Of a DNA stretch of 64,000 nt, positions 33,660 to 45,417 are shown in pieces. The translations under genes and the position numbers were made by a program. A model generated the notes under the pieces. That model was given only the letters and a program-made list of their open reading frames with translations, was not told where the DNA came from and did not search any database. Every line of letters begins with the position of its first letter. Within the stretch, counting starts at the first letter, position 1. The DNA comes from Clitopilus passeckerianus (Eukaryota > Basidiomycota > Agaricomycetes > Agaricales > Entolomataceae), in contig CALYLX010000023.1 in NCBI GenBank assembly GCA_944990035.1, positions 141,559 through 205,558 of the forward strand, written 5' to 3'.

Positions 33660-35369
33660 TCACAGGGTCTGTACCACAATTGAAGTGTCGTCGATCCACG
33701 AGACGTCCATATCCAGAGTGAGGACACGAGATACGCTGTAACGATCTTCTTCCCCTCCGAGAGCGCGGTGGAGAAGTCGTACTGCTAGGTTCTCGGAAGG
33801 TAGGACGGGGCCGGTCGACGTAGCTGCAGGCGTGTCAGCCACAGAGTTAGCCCAATTCTTCAGGATACAATGTTGGCCTTCATTGCTGCAGAGGTCGGCG
33901 AAGCCATCGGATGAGAGGACCAGGAACCGTGGGCCCGGGGCAGCGGTACGCTGCTCCCTTGATATTCTCTCAGTGCCAGTGTGCCCGTCGATCCTGATAT
34001 TGTCTGCCTGCCTGTCCAATGGCACGTGTGTCACTTCCGGGCGAGCATCGATGTAAGGAGGAGATATGTTTCGTTGGAGGAACTCCTCCCAAGGCGACAC
34101 ATTGTGAAAGCCGGGGAATAGGTTGTACAATATCCGGCGAGTGAAGGCTGGCGGTTGTTTGAAGGGAATGTCGCCAAGAGCTGGATTGGGTAAGGAAAGG
34201 GGATGATGATATTAGCCGGGAAAGGGACGGAAACGAAGAAGGTTGATGGGGTTGATGGGAACAAGAGAAGCAAGGGAACAGCCAATGAGAAAAGAGCAAG
34301 AAAAGGACAAAAATAATAAATGAGATCCGGTCCGGTAAGAAGTGTGGGGAAATAAGCGTACCTCGAGTGGGGGCAAGTGCCCCGAGAACGCGTCTGTCAA
34401 TAACGCATTCAGGTTCATTGGGATGTGCCTTAGCGACGCGTTCAAGTTCAGCGTCGTTGTCACCGTTATGACTGGTGGTGAGTGTCTCGACAACCCAGTC
34501 GTCACCAGAACCATTGCGAGAGACCATATCTGAAAGAAAAAATAGAAATCATGACACAAACGTTCAGAAAGAGAAGCCGGCTTTAACGGGCGTTTACTTA
34601 CGGGCTTGGCAGTCTCCCAGATTCGCAACCCAAAGGTTCTCCTGATTTGGGTCGACGAGTGCAACTAAGGCCGTTGTACCGTACATACAAAGCCTAACCT
34701 TCTTCCAGTTAGCGCCACCCGTATGTTGATCGTTGATGATGCTTCGTATGTCTGCATCAGAGAAGTTGTCCAAGCCTTCAATGCCACCGAAGAGATCCAG
34801 AACATCATTGGCGATAGCATCATCAAACGCCAATATGGAACGAGAGAAGAGATCTGCGATGTGTGCTGGTGTGAAGTTCATAGTCGGGTCGTCTGCCAAA
34901 GCTTCTCGCAAGAAGTCTCGAATGATGATTGGCAGATGATAGGCAACATGTTCAACTGTAACGTCACCCAGGTGGCCTATGGAGAAGCCTCATCAATACG
35001 CGTCTATTAACAAAACACTGCTGACCAGCTCGGGACTGCACCCGGTGACCAACCAGCAACGAGGAACGTACCATCAAATACGCCCGTCAGTGCCCACTTT
35101 CTCCCATGGACCTCCAACTGAGTAACGATATACCGGTCTTGTGTCCTTGTCTTGGGCGATGGTTGGAAGTTTATGCTGTCGGCTCGCATTGCAGTATTTG
35201 CGTCCAGTGTGATACTTTGCGGTTTAGCAAGTCTCCGAAGCTCTCTCCAGACTTCATGTTCGCTAAGCACTTGATATGGGCGCGGCCAAGGTCCGTCTTC
35301 TGGTCCACACCTCGAACCAGGGATATCCTCAGAGTAAGCCCAGGAAGACACGGCCCGCTCGACGAGCAT
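33660..35369 (-). CDS. PP2C-type protein phosphatase (PDH-phosphatase/PTC5-like)
   Basis: A metal-dependent Ser/Thr phosphatase. Four exons close to 453 residues: 35369-35072, 34976-34602, 34529-34362 and 34180-33660. PPM motifs in order: TQDRYIVTQ, GVFDGH (Asp binds Mn/Mg; the codon for its Gly is split by intron 1), CMYGTTALVALV, LWVANLGDCQAH, FLVLSSDGFADL and WIDDTSIVVQ. A long divergent insert between the DGH region and the TTA motif and the order GALAPTRALGD agree with the mitochondrial pyruvate-dehydrogenase-phosphatase branch (yeast PTC5/PTC6). No clear mitochondrial presequence follows the first ATG; an upstream start cannot be excluded. Confidence 0.85.
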
Positions 35370-36409
35370 CCCGAAGAAGTCCCAAACGGCTACCAGAAGA
35401 CGGCTTGGATGGTTTATGAAGAAATTGGCCGAAATGGCTGCGAGCGGTTGTTGCGCTGAGAGGCGCTGATAGGACGAGAAGGGGGCGTCCTCAGATGGAC
35501 AGGTTGAATCTTTAAAAAGACTCGACCATCATGGCACCTGAGTGGTCTGGTCGGACTTTCGCAGATGAGAACGGATGACACACCAGCCACACGTGATCAA
35601 AACAACTGTACAGTTGCCTTCTCATCGGGTACCGAGTTACCCGGAGACGCGTCGACAGGCTGTATTCGACTAACCTCGTTTTGACGACAAGGTTCAATAT
35701 ACTATGGGTCGTTATTAACTCTGGAGTTGAAGTCGTCCCGGACAGCTGGTCCAGTGTTGTTCAAGAACAATTAATTAACGGCGGACATCCTCAATGCACG
35801 TTGCAATCGCGGCTGTGTCATCCGGGATCCTAACCGTCTTGAGTCAGAAAGGAACGTCTCCACGGCTCCTCTCTCTCCAATCTAGAAGGTTCGAGGGGCC
35901 GAAGAACTCGAGTAATATCTGCTTAGTATCCCGAGTGGTTTGCCGCCTCACAAATAGACGGTGAACCCGCTATTCCTTGCATCGCTAATATTCTAACCTT
36001 GGGCCGGACGATAAAAGCCTATCTTTCCCGGCCCGCCGATGCACTGGATGATATCTCAGTCCGAGAGTGTGAACTCCGTCCCCCGTCTCTTATCTGACTT
36101 TTGGAAGCTCTGCCGGGACTTATTGACATAGAGCAACGCTGGTCCTCGGGTCGCGTACCTTCCAGACTACGAATCTAGGTATGCGGCGATCAAGTGTCAT
36201 AAGGTATCTCGGTTGACTGTATCCATACAACTCTGTTCTTGTGCACAGAAGCTATGAGTGATACATGCAGTTTCTCTGGCATGACTTCGCATCCTCGGCC
36301 ACCCGCCGTCGCCATCGAGCGAGTTCACGATTGCTTATTATTCGTTTCCAGCAAGACATCCTGACGGCAGCTCTACATCTCTTTGCTTTGTGTCAGATGA
36401 GTTCTCGGG
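35370..36409. other. Intergenic, no gene recognised
   Basis: About 1 kb between the start of the PP2C gene and the end of the NACHT gene. Short ORFs only. A possible extra 3' exon of the NACHT gene may lie on the minus strand near 36335-36255 (reading ARWRRRVAEDAKSCQRNC), but this is weak. Confidence 0.4.
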
Positions 36410-38199
36410 CTAAACCTCTGGATAACTTACCTCTAGGTAAAAGAGGATTTCGTCTTTGAGATCACAGCTACCGATAAAACTGAATAGGTCTTGTTTCTTT
36501 TCCGAGATTAGTTGGGCAATGCCGAGTCGCTCGCACTCTTCAATATAGCGGCTCTCATCCGTGCTCAATGCGGATTCTATAGTTTGCATCATACCTCTCG
36601 TCGGCAATGATCGATGTAAGCACCGAATAAATATATGCTCTCGAAGTGGAAGTCGGTTCTCCGGGAGTGCTGGAAAGAAATCTTGGTCTGAGGTTGTAGA
36701 TAAGCCGAGGAGGACATGCTTCCATAGGCAAGTCATCATCCGAGTGTGCTTTTCTGAAGCGTCGATAAGAAAGGATTGTGCTCTGGATCTATCACTGAGG
36801 AAGTCTGCTAAGGACGCATGATAAGGGGTGATGTTGTCGATGTCCGCGAATTCAATGGGAGGAATGTTGAGAAGGGAATGTAAGTCCATCAAATGCATGT
36901 ATATATGGCCAGGCTCTAGGATGAGGAACGTCTCGAGGGAGGAAGGGGTACGAGAACTGAACCTTTCGAAGGAGCTTCCAGGGTCCGGGAAGAGCCAGCC
37001 CCCGACATGGTCTGTATATTCGTCATATGGGGTTGCGACACATGTAAGGACGCTCAGCACGGTCTCAATTGAGGAGTAGGAAATTTGCGAGAGGATGTAA
37101 TTGTACAGTGCATCCAGCTCTGCCAATGGTGCCTCATTACCCCGTGGTTTGAGCCCGAGTACAATATCCAGGCAACGCCGAGGGTCTCCTCGGGGAGTGT
37201 TGACGTACTTGATGACTGTCGATGCATAGATGAACTGTCCGGAAGATTTCGCCACAATTTGCCTAATAGCATCCTCCGGCGGCCATGAAATCTTCTTGAG
37301 CCATGGCCGTTTCTCCTTGATTTCCTGGAACTTGCATTCTAAGAAAATCGTGATATCCCGGGAAGGATCCAATCGGCCGTCGAGCGTGGCTCGATCCGTC
37401 AAGCATGCAAAAGTGTCGGCCGCAAACGAATCGCAGATATGGGGCTCGGGTCGGCTAGCAACAAGAAGAATGAGTGGAAGGCCATGGTTCTTCAGGACCG
37501 ATGCCCAGATTGAGAGAATTTCTGCCTGAGCTACGGCACTGTGGCATTCGTCGAGGCCATCAATAATCACCACTTTTGTTGAGACGGGAGGGTTAGTTCG
37601 CCGAAGATTCTGGAGTGGCGCTCGAACGAGACGGAGGATCTGCGTTTCAAGGGATTTTTCGAATATCAGTGGATCGTCGGAGATCGAGGACTCGATGTGT
37701 GAACGGATTTCCGGGAATGAATTGAATAGCTGATACACAATCGTAGCCAGCAAGTGCGATTTCACAGCTCTTTTGCTGTCGGTTCTGGAGAAGAAGAAGC
37801 TAGCTGCCAGCAGTCCTTCTTCCTCCCAACGCTCCGCTAATGTTTGTGCGATAGCGGACTTCCCCGCACCAGCAGGTCCACGGAGCCAGAATACAGGTTT
37901 AACTTTGTGTCCGTGGCTCGCCCAGCGGGCTAGTCTATCAAGAATAGCAACTCGGGTATCGGGGTGGCACTTCGGTGGATCGAAGCGCTCGCCTGAGTTA
38001 TGAAATGCGTTTGAAACAGTCCATTCTTTCAGGATCTGTAGACTACCTCATTAAAAATCAAAAGGTTAGTCGCGATCTTGGATTGAGCGAAGCGGCGCTT
38101 ACCCTTTGGTGGCCCATGTACATGAACTTCTTGATATTGATTGGCGTTTACGAATCTACCATCCACAATGGTTATATCTCGACTTTGGGAGAAGGCCAT
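36410..38199 (-). CDS. NACHT-domain NTPase (fungal NLR-like), intact
   Basis: A STAND-class signalling NTPase of the kind expanded in basidiomycetes and linked to non-self recognition. Exon 1 (38199-38103) begins MAFSQSRDITIVDGRF; exon 2 (38046-36410) gives a total of 577 residues. Visible motifs: RFDPPKCHPDTR leading into the NACHT, Walker A GPAGAGKSA, Walker B VIIDGLDECH, sensor-like LVASRPEPHI, SSGQFIYASTVIKYV, and the C-terminal TPYHASLADFLSDRSRA. No WD40, ankyrin or TPR repeats follow, so it is a short form. The last codons may instead be spliced, since GTAAG follows FYLE at 36430. The pseudogene at 10853-12315 is a relative. Confidence 0.88.
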
Positions 38200-38689
38200 A
38201 CACGTATATTTCTCGAAGACGATGGTTGTAGCGCCTGAGCCGCCGTGGTGGTAAGAACATGTAAGGTCGGAATTGTGGCGTGCTGCCTAATCGAACCGCT
38301 AGGTTCGCAGTGCCACCATTTCAGAGCTTTCCGGGCCACCAGCCATCCAGGCACTACGTTAAACCCTTTTTCAGGGTGCCATTCGTCTCGAAGAATGGGG
38401 AAATGGGGGTAGTTGTGGACCGGGAGCTGTCCCACCACGACCGAAAGGCCATTGTGCGTCCAACGCTCAGTACACCTTGAATTCTTTCTGCAGCAAGAAA
38501 AGGCTACTCCTGTAGCAGTCATAAGAGGCACCTGTTATTGCCTTCAGCCTATGGTCGACTTCTGAACGACATTATCGACGTTATGTCAGCGGTCTCGTTT
38601 ATTAGGATTCACTGAAACGGGAACGGGTCACGGTGATCATGGAAATTATAATTATACGATGAATTACAGTCCGACTAAGATGACCTCTT
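38200..38689. other. Intergenic
   Basis: Between the NACHT start and the 3' end of the module-duplicated gene, both on the minus strand. Presumably NACHT promoter; nothing else seen. Confidence 0.45.
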
Positions 38690-41046
38690 TCAGATGTCTT
38701 GTATCTGACGCTTCACAGGCTGGCCACGTCTCTTGACCATGGGGTATAACCTAAAAATAGCTGGCACACCCTTCCAAGTAAGAAGGGAACCTTCCTCGGG
38801 TATACGGGGGACGCCAGAAGGCGCATTGTCAGCCTGTATAGGTTCCAAGATTTTAAGGAGTCGAAGATGGCATTGCTGTTGGCCCGCTTCAGTCAGGTTC
38901 GGAAGTAATTCGAAACGTAACATGCATTGTCCTGCAATGTGTGAGTTAATGAGTGCCCTGTCGTAATGAGATGCAGAACTCACCGGCGGTCAGATGGGCC
39001 CAGGCATACTTTCGGAAGGTAACCTGGCTGCTTGAGCTAATACCAAGGATTGCGCCTTGTTCCGCATCTACAATATATAGATAGGGATTGGTGGAATCAA
39101 AAGCTGCCTTGAAAGGCTGCCCAGGGTGCCACAGGATGATCGACTCGGTTGAGGAATTGGGAAGGAGGTATTCCTGACCAATGCGTTGGCACTTCTGGAT
39201 AGCTTCCTGAGTAACCAGGCCATCGTACATCAGCTGTGCGGCAAGAGGCCTATAAACCACGTGATTGGCTACCTGGAACAGCGACAACTGCCATGGACGT
39301 TCTTGCCCTGGGACTGAGAAATCCTTTCCTGCTCGGAAGCCTTCGATGGAAGTGTCTGATGTAACACGAAGGCGGAGACCAGCAGAAATAAGAGGAAGGG
39401 TTGGGTCATGGTGAAAGTACAAGAATCCACGTGTCCCGGCAGGCCATCGCTTCAAGGGAAATGGCGCCTGGACTCTTGCACGGTCACTGCCAACACCTTT
39501 CACACTCGTAGTAGTCGCAAAAGTGTGAACCATGGGCACTGACTCAGACAGGTCGAGGTAATCCTGTGGTCGAAGCCTAGTGGGGTCCAAGGTTGAAATT
39601 TGACGGCTAGACCTTGGGGCAGACAGGTCGAAAACATGTTCTACTGGACTTGAGGGTTCCAAGTTAGCCCTCCCCTCAGCTTCAAGGGTCGAACTCGATC
39701 CAGCCCGGGGGGTAACCAATCGTAAATTTATGGTCTTGACAATTGGGTATTGATTTTGGTGTATTAAAGAACCTTCCTCCAGCTTTTTATCGCCGTGGTA
39801 TCCCGGGAGAACACATTCAACAGGCGTCAGGAGCTTGACCACTCGTACGTTGACGGCAAGACGGAGATTGGGGACCAGAGGTGTATCATCGAGTTTCTCA
39901 AGGCGAATGAGGCATCGACCTGATGAATTGTCAGTGGCCAGTACACATTGGATCATCAGAAGGCTAACCCTTGTATGCCCCAGGACCAAGGGTCAGGCGA
40001 AATTTGAGCAGTCTTGACTGTTCTTCATCTAGGACATGATAACTACGGGCGAGCTCGGACAATTCAACCTCGAAAGGTGTGTCCAGAGAAGGCAAGAGTC
40101 TGGCTTTTGCGCTGAGCGATTTGCTTCTTGTACCACCTGCCGCGTCCAAGGCCCTCCCCCATTTCGAAAGCATATCCCAATCAAGGAAATCATCCGCTTT
40201 TAAACGTCTGAGAAGGCCAACAACCCAATGGATGTGACAATCACGCCGCAGGGCATATAAACGTATGAGAGAATATACCCAAGGCGCATCCGACTCATGG
40301 AGCAAGAGGTCCTTGCCTGCGTCAAAGCCCTCCTGAGAAGCTTCATCGGCGAGGCGGAATCGTAAACCCGAATGATTCGGTCGTTTCCAGGGATCTTCGT
40401 AGAAGTAGAAAAATCCTTTTGAGCCAGCAGGAAAGCAGTTGGGGCGGCAATCTGCAGCATAGTGTAATTTGTCGGACGCCTTGTTGTTTGCTATATCTTC
40501 CTGGTTGAAGTAGACATGACAGCGAGTTCGAAGGCTGAGGTCAATGTAGTCCTCGGGAACAATGTGGTGTGGGTGCAAGTTTTTGATGAGTGGTATTCCA
40601 AGAGGCTGGCGACTGGTCAGTCTACGAGAACCTTCAGCAAAAGTCTTCGATTTATCTGACGTATCTATAAACTGTCACCAGCGTTCATATAGAAAGCCAC
40701 ATCGTTAAAACGTACCATTCACCGTCGCTGTGCTGTAGCAATGACACGGGAACCTCGAAGCCGCTACGGAATGTGGCTTCACATTTTGAGCTGTAGAAGC
40801 TCTCAGAAAGACATGTGGCCTACTTGTTCTTGTAGCAACTCTGAGCATTACTTCCACCGGTTTAAGGTCATGGAGGGTGGGATCCAAGGAAAGCGAGAGT
40901 ATCAAAACTCCATACGCGCCGCGCCGAATGCTTGGATGTTTGCCGACGTGGCGGTGTGTAGCCATCACGTCCTTCAAGAATTGTTGGTGATCTGAATTAC
41001 ACTGACAGTAATCGCCGCGATCCTTCATATTCATGCACCATTTCAT
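38690..41046 (-). CDS. Protein of unknown family with duplicated modules
   Basis: Exons that keep phase: 40819-40723, 40664-39969, 39919-38984 and 38931-38690, together 656 residues; a further 5' exon (41046-40858, MKWCMNMKDR..) is plausible but uncertain. Two homologous modules are visible. Both have a P..DY(I/L)DLS start, FPAGSKGFFYFYEDP versus WPAGTRGFLYFHHDP, then SGLRFRLADEASQEGFDAGKD versus AGLRLRVTSDTSIEGFRAGKD, and a C-terminal part GRCLIRLEKL..EEGSLIHQ versus GQCMLRFELL..EEGSLLTW. The sequence upstream of module 1 (YGVLILSLSLDPTLHD) may be the remnant of a third. No signal peptide, membrane helix or known catalytic motif is recognised. The alternation of short hydrophobic strands suggests a beta-rich fold. 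Confidence 0.65.
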
Positions 41047-41315
41047 AGCTCCTGCTAGGCGATCCTGTCACACCGTGACCAAACCTAATGCAGTCGAAGA
41101 ATGGAATGAATTGCTCGACGGGACGCAGCTGCAATCTCGTCAAGAACATTTCATAAATCTCTATTCCCCACTGTGGAGGGCCACATTCATAAACCAAAAA
41201 TGTGCGATGAATTCTATGACCTTCTGGTATATTATGGTTACATGTTGACAGCGGCTCTACAATAGATACTTCTCTCAGTCTAATCTATACCATGTCCCGA
41301 AAATCTTTAAGATCT

Positions 41316-42836
41316 TTAGTAAACGGCTACAGGATAGTCGGTATATCCGACAGTGAAATCGCTTCCATCCTTACCCCACTGAAGGTGAGGAATATCAGGG
41401 ATGTTATCGAGGGCCTTTCCGAATAGTACGCGCTTGACAAGGTCAGGATGAGTGATGAAGTTGAAGCCAATCGCGATGGCGTCAATTTGGCCAGATTTGA
41501 CGAGTTCATCTCCTTCCCGTGCCGTTACACCGCCGTTGAGGACAACTTTGGTGTTCTTTATCGACGAGCGGTAGGTAGCGAGGACGTCGTGGTCAATTCC
41601 TCGGGGTGTGCCTGTATGGTGTGTCAGAAGCAGAAAGGAACTCAGGCTGAAAATGTTCATACCATCGTATTGAGGGTCAAAGGCAGCAAGGTAGCGGCTC
41701 AAGGCAATGTAGGATACGCCAAGCTTGTCGGCTTCGGTAATGAAGTACTTGTATGTCTCGATCGTTTCCTGCAAAGGCATTCTAGAGATCGCAGAAAACG
41801 TGTGAGCAGGCAACATATGCAGATAGTTTGGAAAGAACCCACCCAACATCGTTGTAGCCACCGGCTGGACTGAGCTTGATGGCGACCTCGTCGCCAAATA
41901 CTTCCTTGATAGCTTTGATCACTTCAAGACCGAACCTAGCGCGATTCTCAACGCTACCACCCCATTGGTCAGTGCGTTGGTTTGAGCCGCTATCGAGGAA
42001 TTGCATGACGAGATAGCCATTGGCACCGTGAACTAGGTAGGAAATGATCAGCATCCAGTACAACGGAGCAATTGAGGTTATTCACTTTCAACACCATCGA
42101 AGCCAGCTTCTTTCGAGTTAACGGCAGCCTGCCTGAAGAGATCGACGAGAGTCCATGGATCTTCAACGGCGGTAGGCTACGAGAAAGATTAGAGATAATC
42201 AAAAGGTGAACCTCATAGGAACGTACTGTTACGTATCCAGGTGTGTCTGGGAGATGTCTGAATTTGCCGCCACGAGCAGCAATAGCCGATGGCGCGTATA
42301 CAGGCTATAGCAGTCCGCATGTTAGCTCACATTTGACTTGTGGTAACTATTCAAACTCACTGTTCCAGCAAGCTTCTGCTCAGGGGCATCGGGATGCGAA
42401 ACTCGACCAACTGTCGAGAAAATCAATATAATGTTTCCGGTGGAGCTATAAAACGACTTACGGTGCCACAGTTGAGCGTAAGCCAAAGAACCAGCAGAGT
42501 GGATAACATCGACGATTTTCTTCCACGCAGCTACCTGTTCCTTATTCCAGATACCGGGAGCATGAGGCCATTCGGTACTAAGAGTTATTTCATGAGTATA
42601 TTATTCATCAATCAGTGCAAACTTAGCCCATACCCTTGACGAGTCACTAGAATACCTTCAGTGACAATGAGTCCAGAGCCTTCAACGGCCCGTTGCCTGT
42701 AGTACTCTGCCATGACATCTGTCGGGACAGTTCCAGGAGCACGATTACGAGTCAGCGCCGACATGAAGATACGGTTGTTGGCTTTGTGAGAACCAATCTG
42801 CACCGGGGTGAAGAGTGAGTTCGAAGACGAAGACAT
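41316..42836 (-). CDS. Old Yellow Enzyme family NAD(P)H:flavin oxidoreductase
   Basis: An FMN enzyme that reduces activated C=C bonds of enones. It has many small exons; the first three are 42836-42634, 42577-42462 and one starting at the GRVSHP segment, and the last ends 41316. Motifs: SLFTPVQIGSHKANNRIFMSAL, APGTVPTDVMAEYYRQRA, AYAQLWHLGRVSHPDAP, DGVEVHGANGYLVMQFLD (His and Asn that bind the substrate carbonyl, Tyr as proton donor region), NQRTDQWGGSVENRARF, and VVLNGGVTAREGDE for FMN phosphate. The Met at 42836 (MSSSSNSLF) is preferred over the in-frame Met at 42902, because a TATAAA at 42926-42921 lies only 19 bases before the latter. Likely roles are detoxification or a secondary-metabolism step. 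Confidence 0.9.
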
Positions 42837-42920
42837 CGTTCGGAGAGCAGAAGACTTTAGATTGAACAGGAGAATTCGAGGGAGAAGTTGATGATATTCC
42901 AAGCATAAAATCTTGTGCCC

Positions 42921-42926
42921 TTTATA
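42921..42926 (-). promoter_or_regulatory. TATA box of the Old Yellow Enzyme gene
   Basis: TATAAA followed by GGG on the minus strand, 85 bases before the favoured ATG at 42836. A start site 25-35 bases downstream falls after the alternative ATG at 42902. Confidence 0.55.
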
Positions 42927-42936
42927 CCATCCGTCG

Positions 42937-43476
42937 CTTAATATTGGTCATGCCCGACAAAGATTGCGCTACACATTCCAATTGCACATTGGTAGGCGTT
43001 GTTAGCATGGTTCATCATCAAAAAGCGATTGGATTACTTTGCTGGTCAAATCAGGCTGACGATCTGATTACCTCGCTGACGTGAATCCGTGTACGTGTGA
43101 TGGGCAATTGCCTGAAAGAGGCAATGCTTTCCCATCACCAAAGACTCTCGGTCCCGCATGGGGTGTGCTTTCTGGACCATTCTAGGATTTTTTCCCCGAG
43201 GGCGTATGTACGCGTAAGTGTCCCAAGCTGTGCTTCGCGCGTTATTATCAAACCGAATGGTTCACGCGGACACAGAGAGATGATACCGCTGGAGGAATCT
43301 GACTGGCCACGTTTACCCTACTATGTTCTTCCCCGGAACCGGCAAGCGTGCCAAATTGATAGAGCAGCGAACTCAAAAAAGTATGAGATTCTCTTGGTGG
43401 CACCAGGTCGAGATAACCTCTGATGTCCTGATAGCAATAGGGGACAGTTTGAGAGATATCAGTCTTAGTAGACCAC
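42937..43476. other. Intergenic
   Basis: Upstream of the Old Yellow Enzyme gene and downstream of the F-box gene. ORFs here (43097-43423) have no recognisable content. Confidence 0.45.
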
Positions 43477-45417
43477 CTAGTTCGTTATTTCCACGCCAAC
43501 TCCCATCCCATCCTCCAGCTCTCTTGCAATAACGAGAGTCACCCCTTGGCATCGTTTAAATTGCAATCGTCGCATAGTCACGGGTCGTAAATTTGAATTG
43601 ACCTCCTCCGAAGTGGCGCGTTTCGCTAAGACCTGGCGGGTACGAAGCATGTTTCGCAGTGGGACCAGCCATTGTTCAGCAAACCCCGACCACAACCGCT
43701 TTCCCCCAAATGTCATCGTGTGGAGATGTGGGCAGAGAAAACGCCGTGTAGGACCGGGCTCGGTCGAAGGGATGGGGGTCAAGAGATCAAAGAGATCGAC
43801 AAGATAGTTTTGGTCCACAATCATGGAAGTGATGTTGTTACATTCGGACAGAAGCGGTCGTAGGATGGGAGTGTATATGGGACAGGGTAGAAGCACGGGC
43901 ATGGCGCGTGCAGATTGCTGCAGGTATTCGAAGGCTCGCGGCTCTCCGGTCATTGACTGAGCCACTATAGCAGACCATGGGGGTCGAAGACCGGTCGGCT
44001 GCTGCACTTCGCTCAGGACATCTCTGCAGATTTCTATCTCGCTGATGCGGGCTAGTGCTGGTTTCGTAGTACCCACTGTAAGGGCAGAGTGAATGTGAGT
44101 GGACTGATTCCGCCCTGACAAGAAATTAGCGGTGGATATGAGTTCCCTAGGACTTTGGGAGGTCGAAAAGGACATTTGGGCCGTTTCGTCCACCGATGAG
44201 AGTAGAAAGCCTTTCTTTTTGAGGTACAGTTGATTAAAATGGTACTGTTGGGTGACATGGGTTATCGAGGTTGAAGAGTAGATGTTCTGGGAAGGTAGTC
44301 CTATTATGTGGAGATTGAATAGTTGGGAGCCGTGTTGTGCGTCAGCTCCTTCTGGGAGTAGAAGGTGCAGGAGTTGAACTATTGTATCCGAGCGAGAGAA
44401 AGACAGGCGTAAATCTCTTAACTTGATGAGATGTACCGCTTTCAATCGTTGAGTGTCGTCAGCTCTGAACTTGATTCTTTCAAGAGCCAACGTCTGGAGA
44501 TCTGGGGAAGTGCTCAAAATGGCATGTAGCTGCTTCAGCGAGGGTGCCGTGTCAGACAACATGTTTCGCAGGGAAAGGTATCTCAGTTGAAGGGTTTCTT
44601 GATGGGTGCCTATTGAATCCCAAACGAGAACCACTCCATCTAGTGCGAGTGAATAGAATCGTGAGATATCGAGATCGCCTCTCAGTAACCGAAAATCGCC
44701 GTGAATGGAGATGTTTGAGAGCGAGAGGTGCCTCAGGCTGTGCTCGTAGAGGTCAAAGTGACCAGGGACGAATGCATGGATGTGACCGCTCTCGTGTAAA
44801 TTGATGGACTGGATTCGATGCATATGTGGGCGTAGGACTTCAGAGCACAGTTTTGTGAACCGAACGGTATGATTTGGATCGCCGGCTGCTCCGGTGCACA
44901 GACTCTGAAGCGCGACGGGAGACGTCTGTGAGCGCACAAGAAACAGTTGCAGGATGTTAGGATGCAGAGCACAGGTGTCTATCACTCTCCAGAGCGATGA
45001 TGATTGAAGCGCTATTTGCTGCCAAGTTCGGCAAACCTGCGTACATGCGATGAGATGTTTCGGAAGGGGTTCATCTGGTAGTCGGTGTACTAGAAGACGA
45101 GGGATGCATTCGAAGAAAATCTGCTCCAATATGTCAGAAGGCAGAAGAGCAATTGGCAGGATTGAGTTCATTTCTGAGCGCACGTCCACCAGCGCTTGAA
45201 CGAGGCGCCTTTCCTCCATCAACAACTGGGATTGCCGATCCGGGGCAGTTGCTGAGAACATGGTAGTCGTCGACAACGTTGTCATTTCGCCAACTTGCAA
45301 CGTGGTCAAGGTCTGGCTACAACCAAGCCGTGGATCATCCATCAGATCCAGATTTTCTGTCACGGCCCGCTGACCACCGCTGAAGTACGAATGGTCGTTC
45401 AACGACATCGACCTCAC
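43477..45417 (-). CDS. F-box-like protein (646 aa)
   Basis: A single-exon member of a second F-box subfamily. Residues about 67-90 form a short helix (LLMEERRLVQALVDVRSEMNS), followed by the F-box ILPIALLPSDILEQIFFECIPR and CTQVCRTWQQIALQSSSLWRVID, then leucine-rich repeats (RHLSLSNISIHG, LRYLSLRNML, LQTLALERIKF). The C-terminal end MRRLQFKRCQGVTLVIARELEDG has a counterpart in the gene at 48144-50345, so the two are paralogues. It probably acts as an SCF substrate adaptor. A later Met (MTTLSTTTMF, residue 45) could be the real start. Confidence 0.75.
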   Translation of the reverse strand: MRSMSLNDHSYFSGGQRAVTENLDLMDDPRLGCSQTLTTLQVGEMTTLSTTTMFSATAPDRQSQLLMEERRLVQALVDVRSEMNSILPIALLPSDILEQIFFECIPRLLVHRLPDEPLPKHLIACTQVCRTWQQIALQSSSLWRVIDTCALHPNILQLFLVRSQTSPVALQSLCTGAAGDPNHTVRFTKLCSEVLRPHMHRIQSINLHESGHIHAFVPGHFDLYEHSLRHLSLSNISIHGDFRLLRGDLDISRFYSLALDGVVLVWDSIGTHQETLQLRYLSLRNMLSDTAPSLKQLHAILSTSPDLQTLALERIKFRADDTQRLKAVHLIKLRDLRLSFSRSDTIVQLLHLLLPEGADAQHGSQLFNLHIIGLPSQNIYSSTSITHVTQQYHFNQLYLKKKGFLLSSVDETAQMSFSTSQSPRELISTANFLSGRNQSTHIHSALTVGTTKPALARISEIEICRDVLSEVQQPTGLRPPWSAIVAQSMTGEPRAFEYLQQSARAMPVLLPCPIYTPILRPLLSECNNITSMIVDQNYLVDLFDLLTPIPSTEPGPTRRFLCPHLHTMTFGGKRLWSGFAEQWLVPLRNMLRTRQVLAKRATSEEVNSNLRPVTMRRLQFKRCQGVTLVIARELEDGMGVGVEITN

